This document shows, one piece after another, positions 1 to 8,754 of a stretch of DNA of 64,000 nt. How positions within the stretch are numbered: the first letter of the stretch is position 1; the number at the start of each line of letters is the position of its first letter. The notes below the pieces were generated by a model. It saw only the letters and a program-made list of their open reading frames with translations, ran no database searches and was not told the DNA's origin. Both the position numbers and the translations under genes were made by a program. This DNA comes from CAWINY01 sp963837635. GTDB taxonomy: Bacteria > Acidobacteriota > Terriglobia > Terriglobales > Acidobacteriaceae. The stretch lies in contig CAWINY010000003.1 in assembly GCA_963837635.1 (NCBI GenBank), forward strand, positions 682,001 through 746,000. Direction: 5' to 3'.

Positions 1-573
1 CCCGCGCAGATGGGGGCTTACGGCGTCGTGCTGCTGTTCATGTTCGCGCTGGTCCGGCACAGGTGCGGCCGGCCCTTCTGGAAAGAGGTGCACTGGCGAT
101 GGCCGGGCAAGCGCGGGCTGATCTTCGCCGCCGCCGGGAGCGTGCTCGCGCTGGCCATCGAGTTGAGCTCCGACCTGCTTCCCATTCCCAAGGCGCTGCC
201 CATCGAGAAGTTTTTTCATGGCCCGGTGGATGCCTACCTGATGGCCGCGCTAGGAGTGCTCGCCGCGCCGCTGATCGAAGAGCTGTTTTTTCGCGGATTT
301 CTTTATCCGGTGGCCGCGCGCCGCATGGGCGTGCCCTTGGGCATCGTGTTCACCGCCGCCGTCTTCGCGGTGATTCACGCTTCGCAATTGGGACACGCCT
401 GGGGCCCGCTCCTGCTGCTGTTCGTGGTGGGACTGGTGCTGACCATCACCCGCGCCCGCACCGGCTCGGTCGCCCGCAGCTATTTGATTCACGTCTCGTA
501 CAACTTCACCCTGTTCGCGCTGATGTTCTACGCCACCGGCGGGTTTAGGCACCTGGAACGGCTCAACCAATAG
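1..573 (+). CDS. CPBP-family intramembrane metalloprotease (5' partial)
   Basis: The frame is open to the window edge, so the true start probably lies upstream; the first ATG inside is at 10. The protein is hydrophobic with several membrane segments. It carries the family signature EELFFRGF near residue 96 and a downstream HASQLGH histidine motif, which together form the proposed metal site of CPBP (Abi/CAAX-processing-like) proteases. A late NF motif lies near the end (HVSYNF). Bacterial members are poorly characterised: some process peptides or act in bacteriocin immunity. The family is clear; the substrate cannot be told. No operon partner is visible, as the next gene is 170 bases away. 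Confidence 0.85.
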   Translation, partial: PAQMGAYGVVLLFMFALVRHRCGRPFWKEVHWRWPGKRGLIFAAAGSVLALAIELSSDLLPIPKALPIEKFFHGPVDAYLMAALGVLAAPLIEELFFRGFLYPVAARRMGVPLGIVFTAAVFAVIHASQLGHAWGPLLLLFVVGLVLTITRARTGSVARSYLIHVSYNFTLFALMFYATGGFRHLERLNQ

Positions 574-746
574 TCTTCAATTTCTGATGGATGATTTCTG
601 ATTTGTGAATGCCCAGGGAACTGCCCCACTCAAGCTAACAACGGGCTTGAGCGGGCCACCCGCGGGGGGCGCGATCCTGTTAACTTGCGGTTTGCGCGGA
701 AGGTCGTTTTCAATCTCATTGATTGAAAACGCGAGTAACTGATTCT

Positions 747-1064
747 ATGCTGAGGCTCATGACTGAGACGTGGATTGACGCGCAGATGTTCGACAGTGTT
801 TTCGCGGGCGGGGCTGTAACTGAGCAGCGCCTAGAAGAAGCTAGTGTGCTGGTTATGCAGTTGGCGCAACGGAACAAGGACGCTGCTCAGAGTGCGGAAC
901 GGCTGTTAGCACGAATCGTGCTCTCGGCAATAGCCGATGGACTTTGTGCGAAACCCCAAGAGTGCGCTGCCACATATTTTGAGTTGATGCGGGCGGCATT
1001 TGGCGAGCCGACGCTCTTGGACAGCGTGAAAGACAGGCTTTTGGGACAGGATCGGACGGAGTGA
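747..1064 (+). CDS. Hypothetical protein, 105 aa
   Basis: This is a small soluble, largely helical and mildly acidic protein. I do not recognise a family. ATG 747 is chosen; an in-frame TTG at 723 would add eight residues, and neither has a convincing ribosome site. It lies 75 bases upstream of pyrE on the same strand, with a repeat-derived leader between them, so co-transcription is possible. There is no signal peptide or membrane segment. It could be lineage-specific or a spurious reading frame, but the composition looks coding (varied residues, no long low-complexity stretch). Confidence 0.45.
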   Translation: MLRLMTETWIDAQMFDSVFAGGAVTEQRLEEASVLVMQLAQRNKDAAQSAERLLARIVLSAIADGLCAKPQECAATYFELMRAAFGEPTLLDSVKDRLLGQDRTE

Positions 1065-1139
1065 GTCGTAAATGCGGTGAGGTTAGTCAAGGCAAGAGAT
1101 TCCTCTGTGTCTCCGTGTCTCTGTGGTAGGTTTTTACTA

Positions 1140-1733
1140 ATGACCACGGCTCGGGAACAACTGCTGCGATTGCTGGCGGAGAAGTCGTTTCGCCTCGGCG
1201 AGTTCAAGCTGTCGTCCGGCGGCACCAGCGACTACTACATCGACTGCCGCACGACCACGCTGGATGCCAACGGCTCACGCCTCACCGGACAGGCCGTGCT
1301 CGACGAGATCCGCGCCCGTGGCTGGCATCCCGACGCCATCGGCGGGCTCACCATGGGCGCCGACCCAATCGCGGTCAGCGCGGCGGTGCTCAGCGAGGGC
1401 AAGCTGAATGCCTTTCTGGTGCGCAAGGCGGAGAAGGCGCACGGTACCGGACAGCGCGTCGAAGGTTTCCGCGTGAAGGGGGCGAAGGTCGTCATCGTGG
1501 ATGACGTTTGCACCACCGGCGCCTCCACCATCCAGGCCATCGAGGCAGCCCGGGAATTCGGATTCGAGATCGTCGGCGTGATGTGCCTGGTCGAGCGCGA
1601 AGAGGCCGGCGGGCGCGCCAAGGTGGAGAAGGCGGCCTCGCCCGCGCCATTTGTTTCCATGTTCACCGCCAACGACGTGCGCCGCGAGCATATCAAGGTG
1701 GTCCCGACGAAACTCGCCGCTCAAGACGCGTAA
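1140..1733 (+). CDS. pyrE: Orotate phosphoribosyltransferase
   Basis: PyrE joins orotate to PRPP to give orotidine 5'-monophosphate in de novo pyrimidine synthesis, in the cytoplasm. The 197-residue protein has the PRPP-binding signature VVIVDDVCTTGAST around residue 120 and the N-terminal FKLSSGGTSDYYIDCR segment typical of the enzyme; length fits the family. The start at 1140 (MTTAREQLL) is preferred over upstream in-frame starts because codons before it come from an intergenic repeat of the 'ctctgtgtctccgtgtctctgtgg' type. No other pyrimidine genes are in the window. Confidence 0.95.
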   Translation: MTTAREQLLRLLAEKSFRLGEFKLSSGGTSDYYIDCRTTTLDANGSRLTGQAVLDEIRARGWHPDAIGGLTMGADPIAVSAAVLSEGKLNAFLVRKAEKAHGTGQRVEGFRVKGAKVVIVDDVCTTGASTIQAIEAAREFGFEIVGVMCLVEREEAGGRAKVEKAASPAPFVSMFTANDVRREHIKVVPTKLAAQDA

Positions 1734-1739
1734 GACCTG

Positions 1740-1841
1740 CCACAGAGACACAGAGAAAAAGCAGGTCCTTCGCTTCGCTCAGGATGACAATTCATTCATT
1801 GGATGAAAATTCATTCGTCCTCTCTGTCTCTGTGTCTGTGG
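1740..1841. repeat. Nested palindromic intergenic repeat
   Basis: The outer arms are a CACAGAGACACAGAG-type sequence and its inverse (CTCTGTCTCTGTGTCTGTGG). Inside lies a fragment of a different repeat (GGTCCTTCGCTTCGCTCAGG type, related to 48284-48388) and an inner inverted repeat ACAATTCATTC/GAAAATTCATT. It fills the pyrE-mtnA gap. Related outer arms occur at about 1100-1135 and at 47303-47471. Confidence 0.8.
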
Positions 1842-1863
1842 TAGATTTTTCAAAAGGGATCCC

Positions 1864-2916
<1,053 letters not shown>

Positions 2917-2917
2917 C

Positions 2918-2984
2918 TGTAGCGCCGGCGTCTCGCCGGCGGGCCCTGCCCGCAAAGCCGGGCCGGCGAGACGCCGGCGCTACA
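2918..2984. terminator. REPIN-like palindrome between convergent mtnA and scoB
   Basis: Arms TGTAGCGCCGGCGTCTCGCC and its inverse flank a short GC-rich centre, giving a very stable hairpin in either RNA. The stop codon of the minus-strand scoB gene (2980-2982) lies inside the right arm, and the mtnA stop ends one base before the left arm. It probably serves as a two-way transcription end. Relatives are at 11141-11169 and 62861-62946. Confidence 0.75.
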
Positions 2985-3672
2985 CCGTGATCAGCTTCAA
3001 CTCCGGGCTGATGATGAGCGGCGCATCGGTGGCGTTCTGCACGTCTTGGGGTTGCAATCCGGGCGCGATCTCTTCCAGCACCAATCCGGCAGGCGTGACC
3101 TGGATATAGGCCATCTCGGTAATGATGGTATTCACCACCCTCTTGCCGGTGAGCGGGAGGGTGCACTGCTTCAGGATCTTGGGCGCACCGTCCTTGTTGG
3201 TATGCTCCATGGTGACGACCACGCGCCGCGCGCCAGCGACCAGGTCCATGGCGCCGCCCATGCCCTTGACCATTTTGCCGGGGATCATCCAGTTGGCGAG
3301 ATTGCCCTCGACATCGACCTCCATCGCGCCCAGCACGCTCAGGTCGATGTGGCCGCCGCGGATCATGGCAAAAGAATCGGCGCTGCTGAAGAACGCCGTG
3401 CCGGGAATTGCGGTGACCGTCTCCTTGCCGGCGTTGATCAGGTCGGCGTCCTCCTCGCCTTCGAGCGGATACGGGCCCACGCCCAGCATGCCGTTTTCGC
3501 TCTGGAGAATGACCTCCATGCCTTCGGGCACATGGTTGGCGATCAGCGTGGGCATGCCGATGCCCAGGTTCACATAAAAGCCATCGCGCAACTCCTGCGC
3601 CGCGCGCCGGATGATCCGCTCCCGCTTGACGGGATCGATCACCAGCTTGCCGGTTTTGGAGAAGCTGCCCAT
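2980..3672 (-). CDS. scoB: 3-oxoacid CoA-transferase, subunit B
   Basis: This is the beta subunit of a succinyl-CoA/acetoacetate-type CoA transferase, which moves CoA between acyl groups in ketone-body or short-chain acid use. The catalytic glutamate lies in SENGMLG near residue 58; NLGIGMPTLIANHVP and GGAMDLVAGARRV are family blocks. ATG 3672 (MGSFSKTGK) gives 230 aa; the upstream in-frame residues are repeat-derived. It follows scoA on the same strand with a palindromic repeat (3686-3766) between the two subunits. Its stop codon is supplied by the palindrome at 2918-2984. Substrate preference cannot be read from sequence. Confidence 0.92.
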   Translation of the reverse strand: MGSFSKTGKLVIDPVKRERIIRRAAQELRDGFYVNLGIGMPTLIANHVPEGMEVILQSENGMLGVGPYPLEGEEDADLINAGKETVTAIPGTAFFSSADSFAMIRGGHIDLSVLGAMEVDVEGNLANWMIPGKMVKGMGGAMDLVAGARRVVVTMEHTNKDGAPKILKQCTLPLTGKRVVNTIITEMAYIQVTPAGLVLEEIAPGLQPQDVQNATDAPLIISPELKLITV

Positions 3673-3685
3673 TCTTGGATCTCTT

Positions 3686-3766
3686 TGCCGCTGATTTGCG
3701 CTGATCAACGCTGATTATTCTCTTTCTCTTTATCCGGATCAGCGTCATCAGCGTGAATCAGCGGCT
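3686..3766. repeat. Palindromic repeat (GCTGATTTGCGCTGAT type) between scoA and scoB
   Basis: The arms GCCGCTGATTTGCGCTGATC and GATCAGCG...TGAATCAGCGGC form an interrupted palindrome occupying the entire scoA-scoB gap. Close relatives are the outer arms at 44521-44806 and the inner part of 47303-47471. It could alter the balance of subunit expression by a stem in the operon mRNA (inference). Confidence 0.75.
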
Positions 3767-4464
3767 CAAGCTTCCTTGCGCACCATGCGCCGCTCGATGC
3801 GTCGCTCGTATTTCTCACCCTGGAAAATGCGCTTCACATAGATGCTGGGCAGGTGGATTTGATCGGGATCCAACTCGCCCACCTCGACCAGGTGCTCGAC
3901 CTCCGCGATGCAGACCTTCGCCGCCGTCGCCATCATGGGATTGAAGTTGCGCGCGGTCTTGCGGAAGACGAGGTTCCCCCACTTGTCGCCCTTCCAGGCC
4001 CTGACGAAAGCAAAGTCGCCCTTGATCCAGCGCTCCATCACGTAGGGGCGGCCATCGAATTCGCGCGTCTCCTTGCCCTCGGCAACGATGGTGCCGTATC
4101 CGGTTGGAGTAAAGAATGCCGGGATGCCGGCGCCGCCGGCGCGGATGCGTTCGGCAAAGGTGCCCTGCGGTACCAGTTCGAGTTCAAGCTGTCCGGTCAG
4201 CACCAGTTCTTCAAACAGCCGGTTCTCGCCGACGTAGGTGCCGACGTGCTTTTTCACCTGCCGGTTGCGCAGCCACACGCCCAGCCCAAAGTCGTCCACT
4301 CCGGCGTTGTTGCTGACCGTAGTCAGCTCGCAAATGCCTTTACGCGCCACGGCGGCGATCAGGTTTTCCGGGATGCCACACAGGCCGAAGCCGCCCACCA
4401 GGATGGTCGCGCCGTCCTCCACATCGAAGATGGCGGCCTCCGCGTTGGCAAAAACTTTGTTCAT
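3766..4464 (-). CDS. scoA: 3-oxoacid CoA-transferase, subunit A
   Basis: This is the alpha subunit, pairing with the downstream scoB product. The 232-residue protein begins MNKVFANAEAA and has the glycine-rich ATILVGGFGLCGIP block at residues 19-32 and SNNAG near 51, as expected for the family. Subunit A lacks the catalytic glutamate, which sits in subunit B. Upstream are the sigma/anti-sigma genes on the same strand but 116 bases away, so this is probably a separate operon. No thiolase or hydroxyacyl dehydrogenase neighbours point to a particular substrate. Confidence 0.92.
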   Translation of the reverse strand: MNKVFANAEAAIFDVEDGATILVGGFGLCGIPENLIAAVARKGICELTTVSNNAGVDDFGLGVWLRNRQVKKHVGTYVGENRLFEELVLTGQLELELVPQGTFAERIRAGGAGIPAFFTPTGYGTIVAEGKETREFDGRPYVMERWIKGDFAFVRAWKGDKWGNLVFRKTARNFNPMMATAAKVCIAEVEHLVEVGELDPDQIHLPSIYVKRIFQGEKYERRIERRMVRKEA

Positions 4465-4580
4465 GGCCGAACTGAGTAGAGATGCCGGAGCTCTGCTGTT
4501 TGATTCACCCCAGCACGGACCAGAACCACGCTCACAAAAACTCCCATTGATGAGATCTGAGTACGGTGTACTCGGTAGCT

Positions 4581-5252
4581 CTATCCTTTGACGTTGACCT
4601 TCTCAAAGGACAGGATGGCGCGGCTGGAGGTGGGCTGGCCAAACGAGGTGGCCGGCTGGAACCGGGTAAAGATCAGCGCATTGTTCAGCGCGGGCAGGAG
4701 CTCGTTGACATCTTCGGGCGCGGAGAGAATGCGGTAGTCCTCCACCCGGCCGTTGGCGTCAATCCAGGCTTCCACTACGATCTTGCCGGCTCCGCCCACT
4801 TCAACCTCGAAGGGCGAGGACTGGAGCCGAGGCGGCGTGTAGAGCATGGTAGGCACGTCATTGGAAGCCTGCACGTTGCCCGGCAGGGCAAAGAAGCCGA
4901 TCAGCAGGCCGAAAAACAGTACCGCGCTGAACACCCCGGCAGTGGCGGGCACCATGAAGGCATGCACCGCATAGTCGATACTCAACCGGAGGCTCTCCCA
5001 GCGGGACGGCCGGGCGGCTTCGCGCGAAATCGCCAGTCGCAAACGCATCGCCAGCTCGGGCGGCGCCTGGACCTTGCCAAGGCCGGATACCAGGGTCTGG
5101 GTCTGGCGCAGATGGAGATAATAAGTGCTGCACTGGAAGCACGCGGCCAAGTGCTCCTGGATGTTGCGCATCTGCCCGCCGGAGACAGCGCCGTCCAGGT
5201 AGGGCGAAAGCTGCCGTTTCGTCTCGCTGCCCGTCGTCTCTCTGTACTTCAC
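4581..5252 (-). CDS. Membrane anti-sigma factor with zinc finger and TonB-like C-terminal domain
   Basis: The N-terminus has an H34-x3-C38-x2-C41 (EHLAACFQC) zf-HC2 motif, the usual anti-sigma zinc site, followed by a single membrane helix at about residues 95-122. The C-terminal part (about 150-223; GKIVVEAWIDANGRVEDYR) resembles the TonB C-terminal/energy-transducer fold that would sit outside the cytoplasmic membrane. The start is GTG 5252, overlapping the stop of the sigma gene (GTGA). The product most likely sequesters the adjacent ECF sigma factor and releases it on an envelope signal sensed by the outer domain. The zinc-finger role is well founded; the outer-domain role is inference. 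Confidence 0.82.
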   Translation of the reverse strand: MKYRETTGSETKRQLSPYLDGAVSGGQMRNIQEHLAACFQCSTYYLHLRQTQTLVSGLGKVQAPPELAMRLRLAISREAARPSRWESLRLSIDYAVHAFMVPATAGVFSAVLFFGLLIGFFALPGNVQASNDVPTMLYTPPRLQSSPFEVEVGGAGKIVVEAWIDANGRVEDYRILSAPEDVNELLPALNNALIFTRFQPATSFGQPTSSRAILSFEKVNVKG

Positions 5253-5977
5253 GGGGTGACCTCAACTTCAGGGCCGCAAGCGAGCGCGCGGCGGGTTCCG
5301 CTGGCCGAACCGATTCCCAGTTCCGGGCCGGCCTGATCGATGAATTTCTGCAGTCGCTTGCGCAGGGCCACCCGGCCGCGCATCAGGCGCGATTTCACCG
5401 TGCCCAGCGAGGTCTCCATCACCTCGGCGATTTCCTCGTAGGAAAGCTCCTCCAGATCGCGCAGGATCACGGTGGAGCGGTACGGCTCCGGCACATGCCG
5501 CAGCTCCTGTTCGACCCGGGCATGCAACTCGCTACGCGCCAGGTTGTCGAAAGGAGAGCTGCTGTCGTCAACCAGCACGTCGGTCAGGGCGGGAGCGCCG
5601 GACTGATTCCCGGCATCCATCGGTTCCATCGAGGTCTCGCGCGCCTTGTGACGGAACCACCAGCGCCGGTGATTGCTCGCCTCGCGCAGGGTGATGCGGT
5701 AGATCCAGGTCTTCAGACTGGAGTCGCCGTGGAAGCGCTTCATCCCGCGAAATACCTTGAGGAACACCTCCTGGGTTACATCGGCAGCGTCGGCGGGATC
5801 GTTCAGGAGGCGGTAAATCAGGCTGTAGATCGGCTGGTGATATTGCGCGATGAGCCAAGCGTAAGCTTCTTCCGAGCCGGCTTTCAGTTCCGCTAGGACC
5901 GCCGCTTCCTCGGCCCGCATGCCGATCGCGCTTGCGAGGTCGCCCAAGGTGGTTACCCCTGCCATGCTCATGGCCAT
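5249..5977 (-). CDS. ECF-type RNA polymerase sigma factor
   Basis: The protein is 242 aa. Region 2 is seen around DPADAADVTQEVFLKVFRG (about residues 60-80, core binding and -10 recognition). Region 4 is seen around LSYEEIAEVMETSLGTVKSR (about residues 175-195, helix-turn-helix for -35). It is translationally coupled to the anti-sigma gene by a four-base GTGA overlap. The linker between regions (about 110-150) is longer than in minimal ECF factors. It resembles the RpoE-like group; target genes cannot be told. The first residues (MAMSMAG) contain several alternative starts, including MRAEEAAV 19 codons in. Confidence 0.92.
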   Translation of the reverse strand: MAMSMAGVTTLGDLASAIGMRAEEAAVLAELKAGSEEAYAWLIAQYHQPIYSLIYRLLNDPADAADVTQEVFLKVFRGMKRFHGDSSLKTWIYRITLREASNHRRWWFRHKARETSMEPMDAGNQSGAPALTDVLVDDSSSPFDNLARSELHARVEQELRHVPEPYRSTVILRDLEELSYEEIAEVMETSLGTVKSRLMRGRVALRKRLQKFIDQAGPELGIGSASGTRRALACGPEVEVTP

Positions 5978-6123
5978 GGCACCTCCACATTATAAGTCTG
6001 ACCCAGTGTGGACAACCGCTTAGGCAAGCTGCTCCCCTTCTCGCTCTCAGACTTCTATCTTGTCTTAGACGCCGGGGGCGGGCGGAAGGTTCCCAGAAGG
6101 AGGTCCTTGGTCGTTAGTCGCTG

Positions 6124-6188
6124 GCCTCGGCGCGGCTGAAGCCGCGCCCTTTCAAAGACGGTATGTACTCACTCTTTTTTGCTCTAAG
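6124..6188. repeat. Repeat with GCGCGGCTGAAGCCGCGCC palindrome
   Basis: A GC palindrome is followed by CCCTTTCAAAGACGGTATGTACTCACTCTTTTTT. An inverted relative is at about 44565-44625, embedded in another repeat, and a shorter one is at about 60498-60525. It lies downstream of the histidine kinase gene and upstream of the sigma gene. In the plus direction the hairpin is followed by T runs. Confidence 0.7.
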
Positions 6189-6205
6189 GTTGGGAGCAAA
6201 GAACG

Positions 6206-8494
6206 CTACCCCACCTTGCGGTGCAGAGCGCGGCGCGAGCTGGTGTCCAGCACCTGGCGCAATTTCCGCAGGACAAAATCGGGGGTGAACGGCTTTTGCA
6301 GCAGCATGGCCGTGCCCTCCAGCGCCCCGGCATGGATCAGGGCGTTGTCCGTGTAGCCCGACATGAAGACGACCACGGTCTCGGGATGACGCGCGGTCAG
6401 CCACTGCGCCAGTTGCTGGCCGCGCATCTGGGGCATGATGACGTCGGTCAGCAGCACGTCAACAGCACCGTTCTGTTCGACCATTCGCATGGCCTCGGGC
6501 CCATTGGCCGCCGAGAGCACTTTGTATCCCTTTTCTTCGAGCACGTCGGCCAGCAACACCCGCAGGTGCTCTTCGTCTTCCACCAGCAGGATAGTTTCCG
6601 TACCGCACACCGAGAACTCGGGCTCGGTCGCCAGGCGCGGCTTGGCGGGCGTTTCTTCCGTCACCGGCAGGTAGATCTTGAAGGTCGTGCCGTGCCCTTT
6701 CTCGCTGTACACCCAGATGCGGCCGCCGCTTTGCTGCACGATGGAGTACACCGTGGCCAAACCGAGTCCCGTTCCCTTCCCCGGCTCTTTGGTGGTGAAG
6801 AACGGCTCGAAGATGCGGGTTTTAGTCTCCGGGTCGATGCCCTCACCGGTGTCGGTGATCGCCAGCATCACGTAACTGCCGGCGATGACGCCGTGGTTGC
6901 GGCCCTCATGCTCATCGAACTCCACGTTGGTGGTCTCGACGGTTAGCTTGCCACCCTCCGGCATGGCGTCGCGGGCATTCACCACCAGGTTCATGATGAC
7001 CTGTTCCATCTGCCCGGGATCCACCTTGATCTGACGCAGGTCGGTGCCTTCTACGGTTCTCAGCTCGACGTCCTCGCCGATCAGGCGCGGCAGCATCTTC
7101 TCCATGCCCTTGAGCACCGAGTTCAGATCCACCACCTCGGGTTGCACCACCTGCTTGCGACTGAAGGCCAGCAACTGGCGGGTCAGAGAGCTGGCTCGTT
7201 CCGCGGCATTCATCACCTGGTCGGCCGCCCCGCGGACCGGATCGCCCTTGGGCGCGCTGGATTGAATCAGGTAGGTATAGCCCACGATCACGCTCAGCAT
7301 GTTGTTAAAGTCGTGAGCCACGCCCCCGGCGAGCCGCCCGATGGCCTCCATCTTTTGCGACTGACGCAGTTGCTCTTCCAATCGCTTGCGCTCGGTAATG
7401 TCTCGCGCCACGGTCGAAACGCCCACGGTTATACCGTGCCGGTCGCGGATGGGAGACACGGTGAGCGCGACCTCGATGTGGCGGCGATCCTTGGTCAGCC
7501 GGGTCGTTTCCACCCGGCTGCTCTCACCTGCCTTGGCGTTGGCAAGATAGTTGCTCACTTCCTCCGCGCGCTCGGGCGGCACCAGTTGGAGGACACTCTT
7601 GCCAATCATCTCGGCTGCGGTGTAGCCGTACATCCGCTCGGCGCCGTGATTCCAGGTGGTGATCACGCCATCGATTTGGGCGCCGATAATCGCGTCGTCG
7701 GAGGATTCGACGATGGCCGCCAATTGTCGCAGGCCGCGCTCGGCCGCTGCGCGTTCCGTCACGTCGCGCAGGCGCACCGTCAGGATTCTCTGGCCGGCCA
7801 CTTGAAACTTGGAAATCGAAGCTTCCGCCGGAAACTCCTCGCCGCTGGTGCGCACCCCGTAGATCGGTCCGCGGGCATTCATCGGGCGCAGCACGTCGGG
7901 CGAATCCAGGAAGGCGCGCATGTGGGCGTCGTGCATGGCGCGGAAGCGCTCCGGCAGCAGGATACTGACGGGCTTTCCAAGCGCCTCTTTGGCATCGCAT
8001 CCGAAGATCTTCTCCGCGCCGGGATTGAACATGGTGATGGTGGAGTTCTCGTCGGCGGCAATAATGGCGTCTTCGGACATCTGCACCACGCCCCCGAAGC
8101 GCAGATTCGCCGTTTGCAGCGCCTTCACTGCCCGTTGCAGGGCGGCGGTCAGGCCGAAAATCAGCAGGGACATGGCGACGAACACCAGGTATCGCGCCAT
8201 TCCCGGACCCGGGGCCGGATTATTGATCAAAAAACCCATGCAGATCCCGATGCTGAACACGGTCGCCACCAAGCCCGGACCGATCCCGCCAAACCACGTG
8301 GCAATCGCAACGACGCCCACGAAGACGAAATAGGTTTGGTTGTATGGATCGGGAAGCAGCATACTAATCAGGATCGCAATCCCGGCGAGGAGCATCGCGA
8401 AGCTGTAACGGAGCCAGACTTTCTGCTCGCTGATCGGACTCAACAGCAAGCGGCTGGAACTTGCAGATGAAGCTATGACTTTGAACACCGACAT
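6206..8494 (-). CDS. PAS-domain hybrid sensor histidine kinase
   Basis: The protein is 762 aa. Residues about 15-110 form four membrane helices resembling the KdpD-type DUF4118 sensor region. Two PAS domains follow (about 120-360; motifs ADENSTITMFNPGAEKIFGC and GVITTWNHGAERMYGYTA). The HisKA phospho-acceptor histidine is in GGVAHDFNNMLSVIVGYTYL. The ATPase motifs are NLVVNARDAM, DTGEGIDPE and GKGTGLGLATVYSIV. A receiver domain is at the C-terminus (LLVEDEEHLR, LTDVIMP). It probably autophosphorylates and passes phosphate to its own receiver; the output partner is unknown. ATG 8494 is chosen, but an in-frame ATG at 8545 cannot be excluded. A 16-base tandem duplication (8483-8514) covers the start region. 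Confidence 0.9.
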   Translation of the reverse strand: MSVFKVIASSASSSRLLLSPISEQKVWLRYSFAMLLAGIAILISMLLPDPYNQTYFVFVGVVAIATWFGGIGPGLVATVFSIGICMGFLINNPAPGPGMARYLVFVAMSLLIFGLTAALQRAVKALQTANLRFGGVVQMSEDAIIAADENSTITMFNPGAEKIFGCDAKEALGKPVSILLPERFRAMHDAHMRAFLDSPDVLRPMNARGPIYGVRTSGEEFPAEASISKFQVAGQRILTVRLRDVTERAAAERGLRQLAAIVESSDDAIIGAQIDGVITTWNHGAERMYGYTAAEMIGKSVLQLVPPERAEEVSNYLANAKAGESSRVETTRLTKDRRHIEVALTVSPIRDRHGITVGVSTVARDITERKRLEEQLRQSQKMEAIGRLAGGVAHDFNNMLSVIVGYTYLIQSSAPKGDPVRGAADQVMNAAERASSLTRQLLAFSRKQVVQPEVVDLNSVLKGMEKMLPRLIGEDVELRTVEGTDLRQIKVDPGQMEQVIMNLVVNARDAMPEGGKLTVETTNVEFDEHEGRNHGVIAGSYVMLAITDTGEGIDPETKTRIFEPFFTTKEPGKGTGLGLATVYSIVQQSGGRIWVYSEKGHGTTFKIYLPVTEETPAKPRLATEPEFSVCGTETILLVEDEEHLRVLLADVLEEKGYKVLSAANGPEAMRMVEQNGAVDVLLTDVIMPQMRGQQLAQWLTARHPETVVVFMSGYTDNALIHAGALEGTAMLLQKPFTPDFVLRKLRQVLDTSSRRALHRKVG

Positions 8495-8514
8495 CTCCGA
8501 ACACCGACATCTCC
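8483..8514. repeat. 16-bp tandem duplication at the kinase start
   Basis: GAACACCGACATCTCC occurs twice head to tail. It duplicates the GGAG-ATG start context of the minus-strand kinase, giving two ATG codons of which only the one at 8494 is in frame. Confidence 0.85.
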
Positions 8515-8754
8515 CCAGATTCGCCACTCGACACGTACTGCCCATATTTCTGATGCCGCGTGCCTGCCGAGGAATCGTATTTCTTGTGGAAAACCTCGGA
8601 TTTTTCAGGCATAATCGCAGCCCTATGGGTTACTACATATACACTAACCCACAATCGAAACTGCCGACCATAGTGCTTCTAGCTCAAGAATTTGGGAGCT
8701 TCAGTCACCATGATGGTTACTTGCTAGTACATATTTTCGAAGCCGGAACCTAGC

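Noticed and set aside
7142..8470. Long plus-strand open frame opposite the histidine kinase (442 codons)
   Set aside because: Low-complexity His/Arg/Gly-rich translation with no family motif; it is a GC-bias shadow of the kinase gene. The same holds for long frames opposite addA, nrdJ, recJ, tnaA and the permease.
8475..8753. 92-codon plus-strand frame before addA
   Set aside because: It overlaps the kinase start region, has no ribosome site and no recognisable family.
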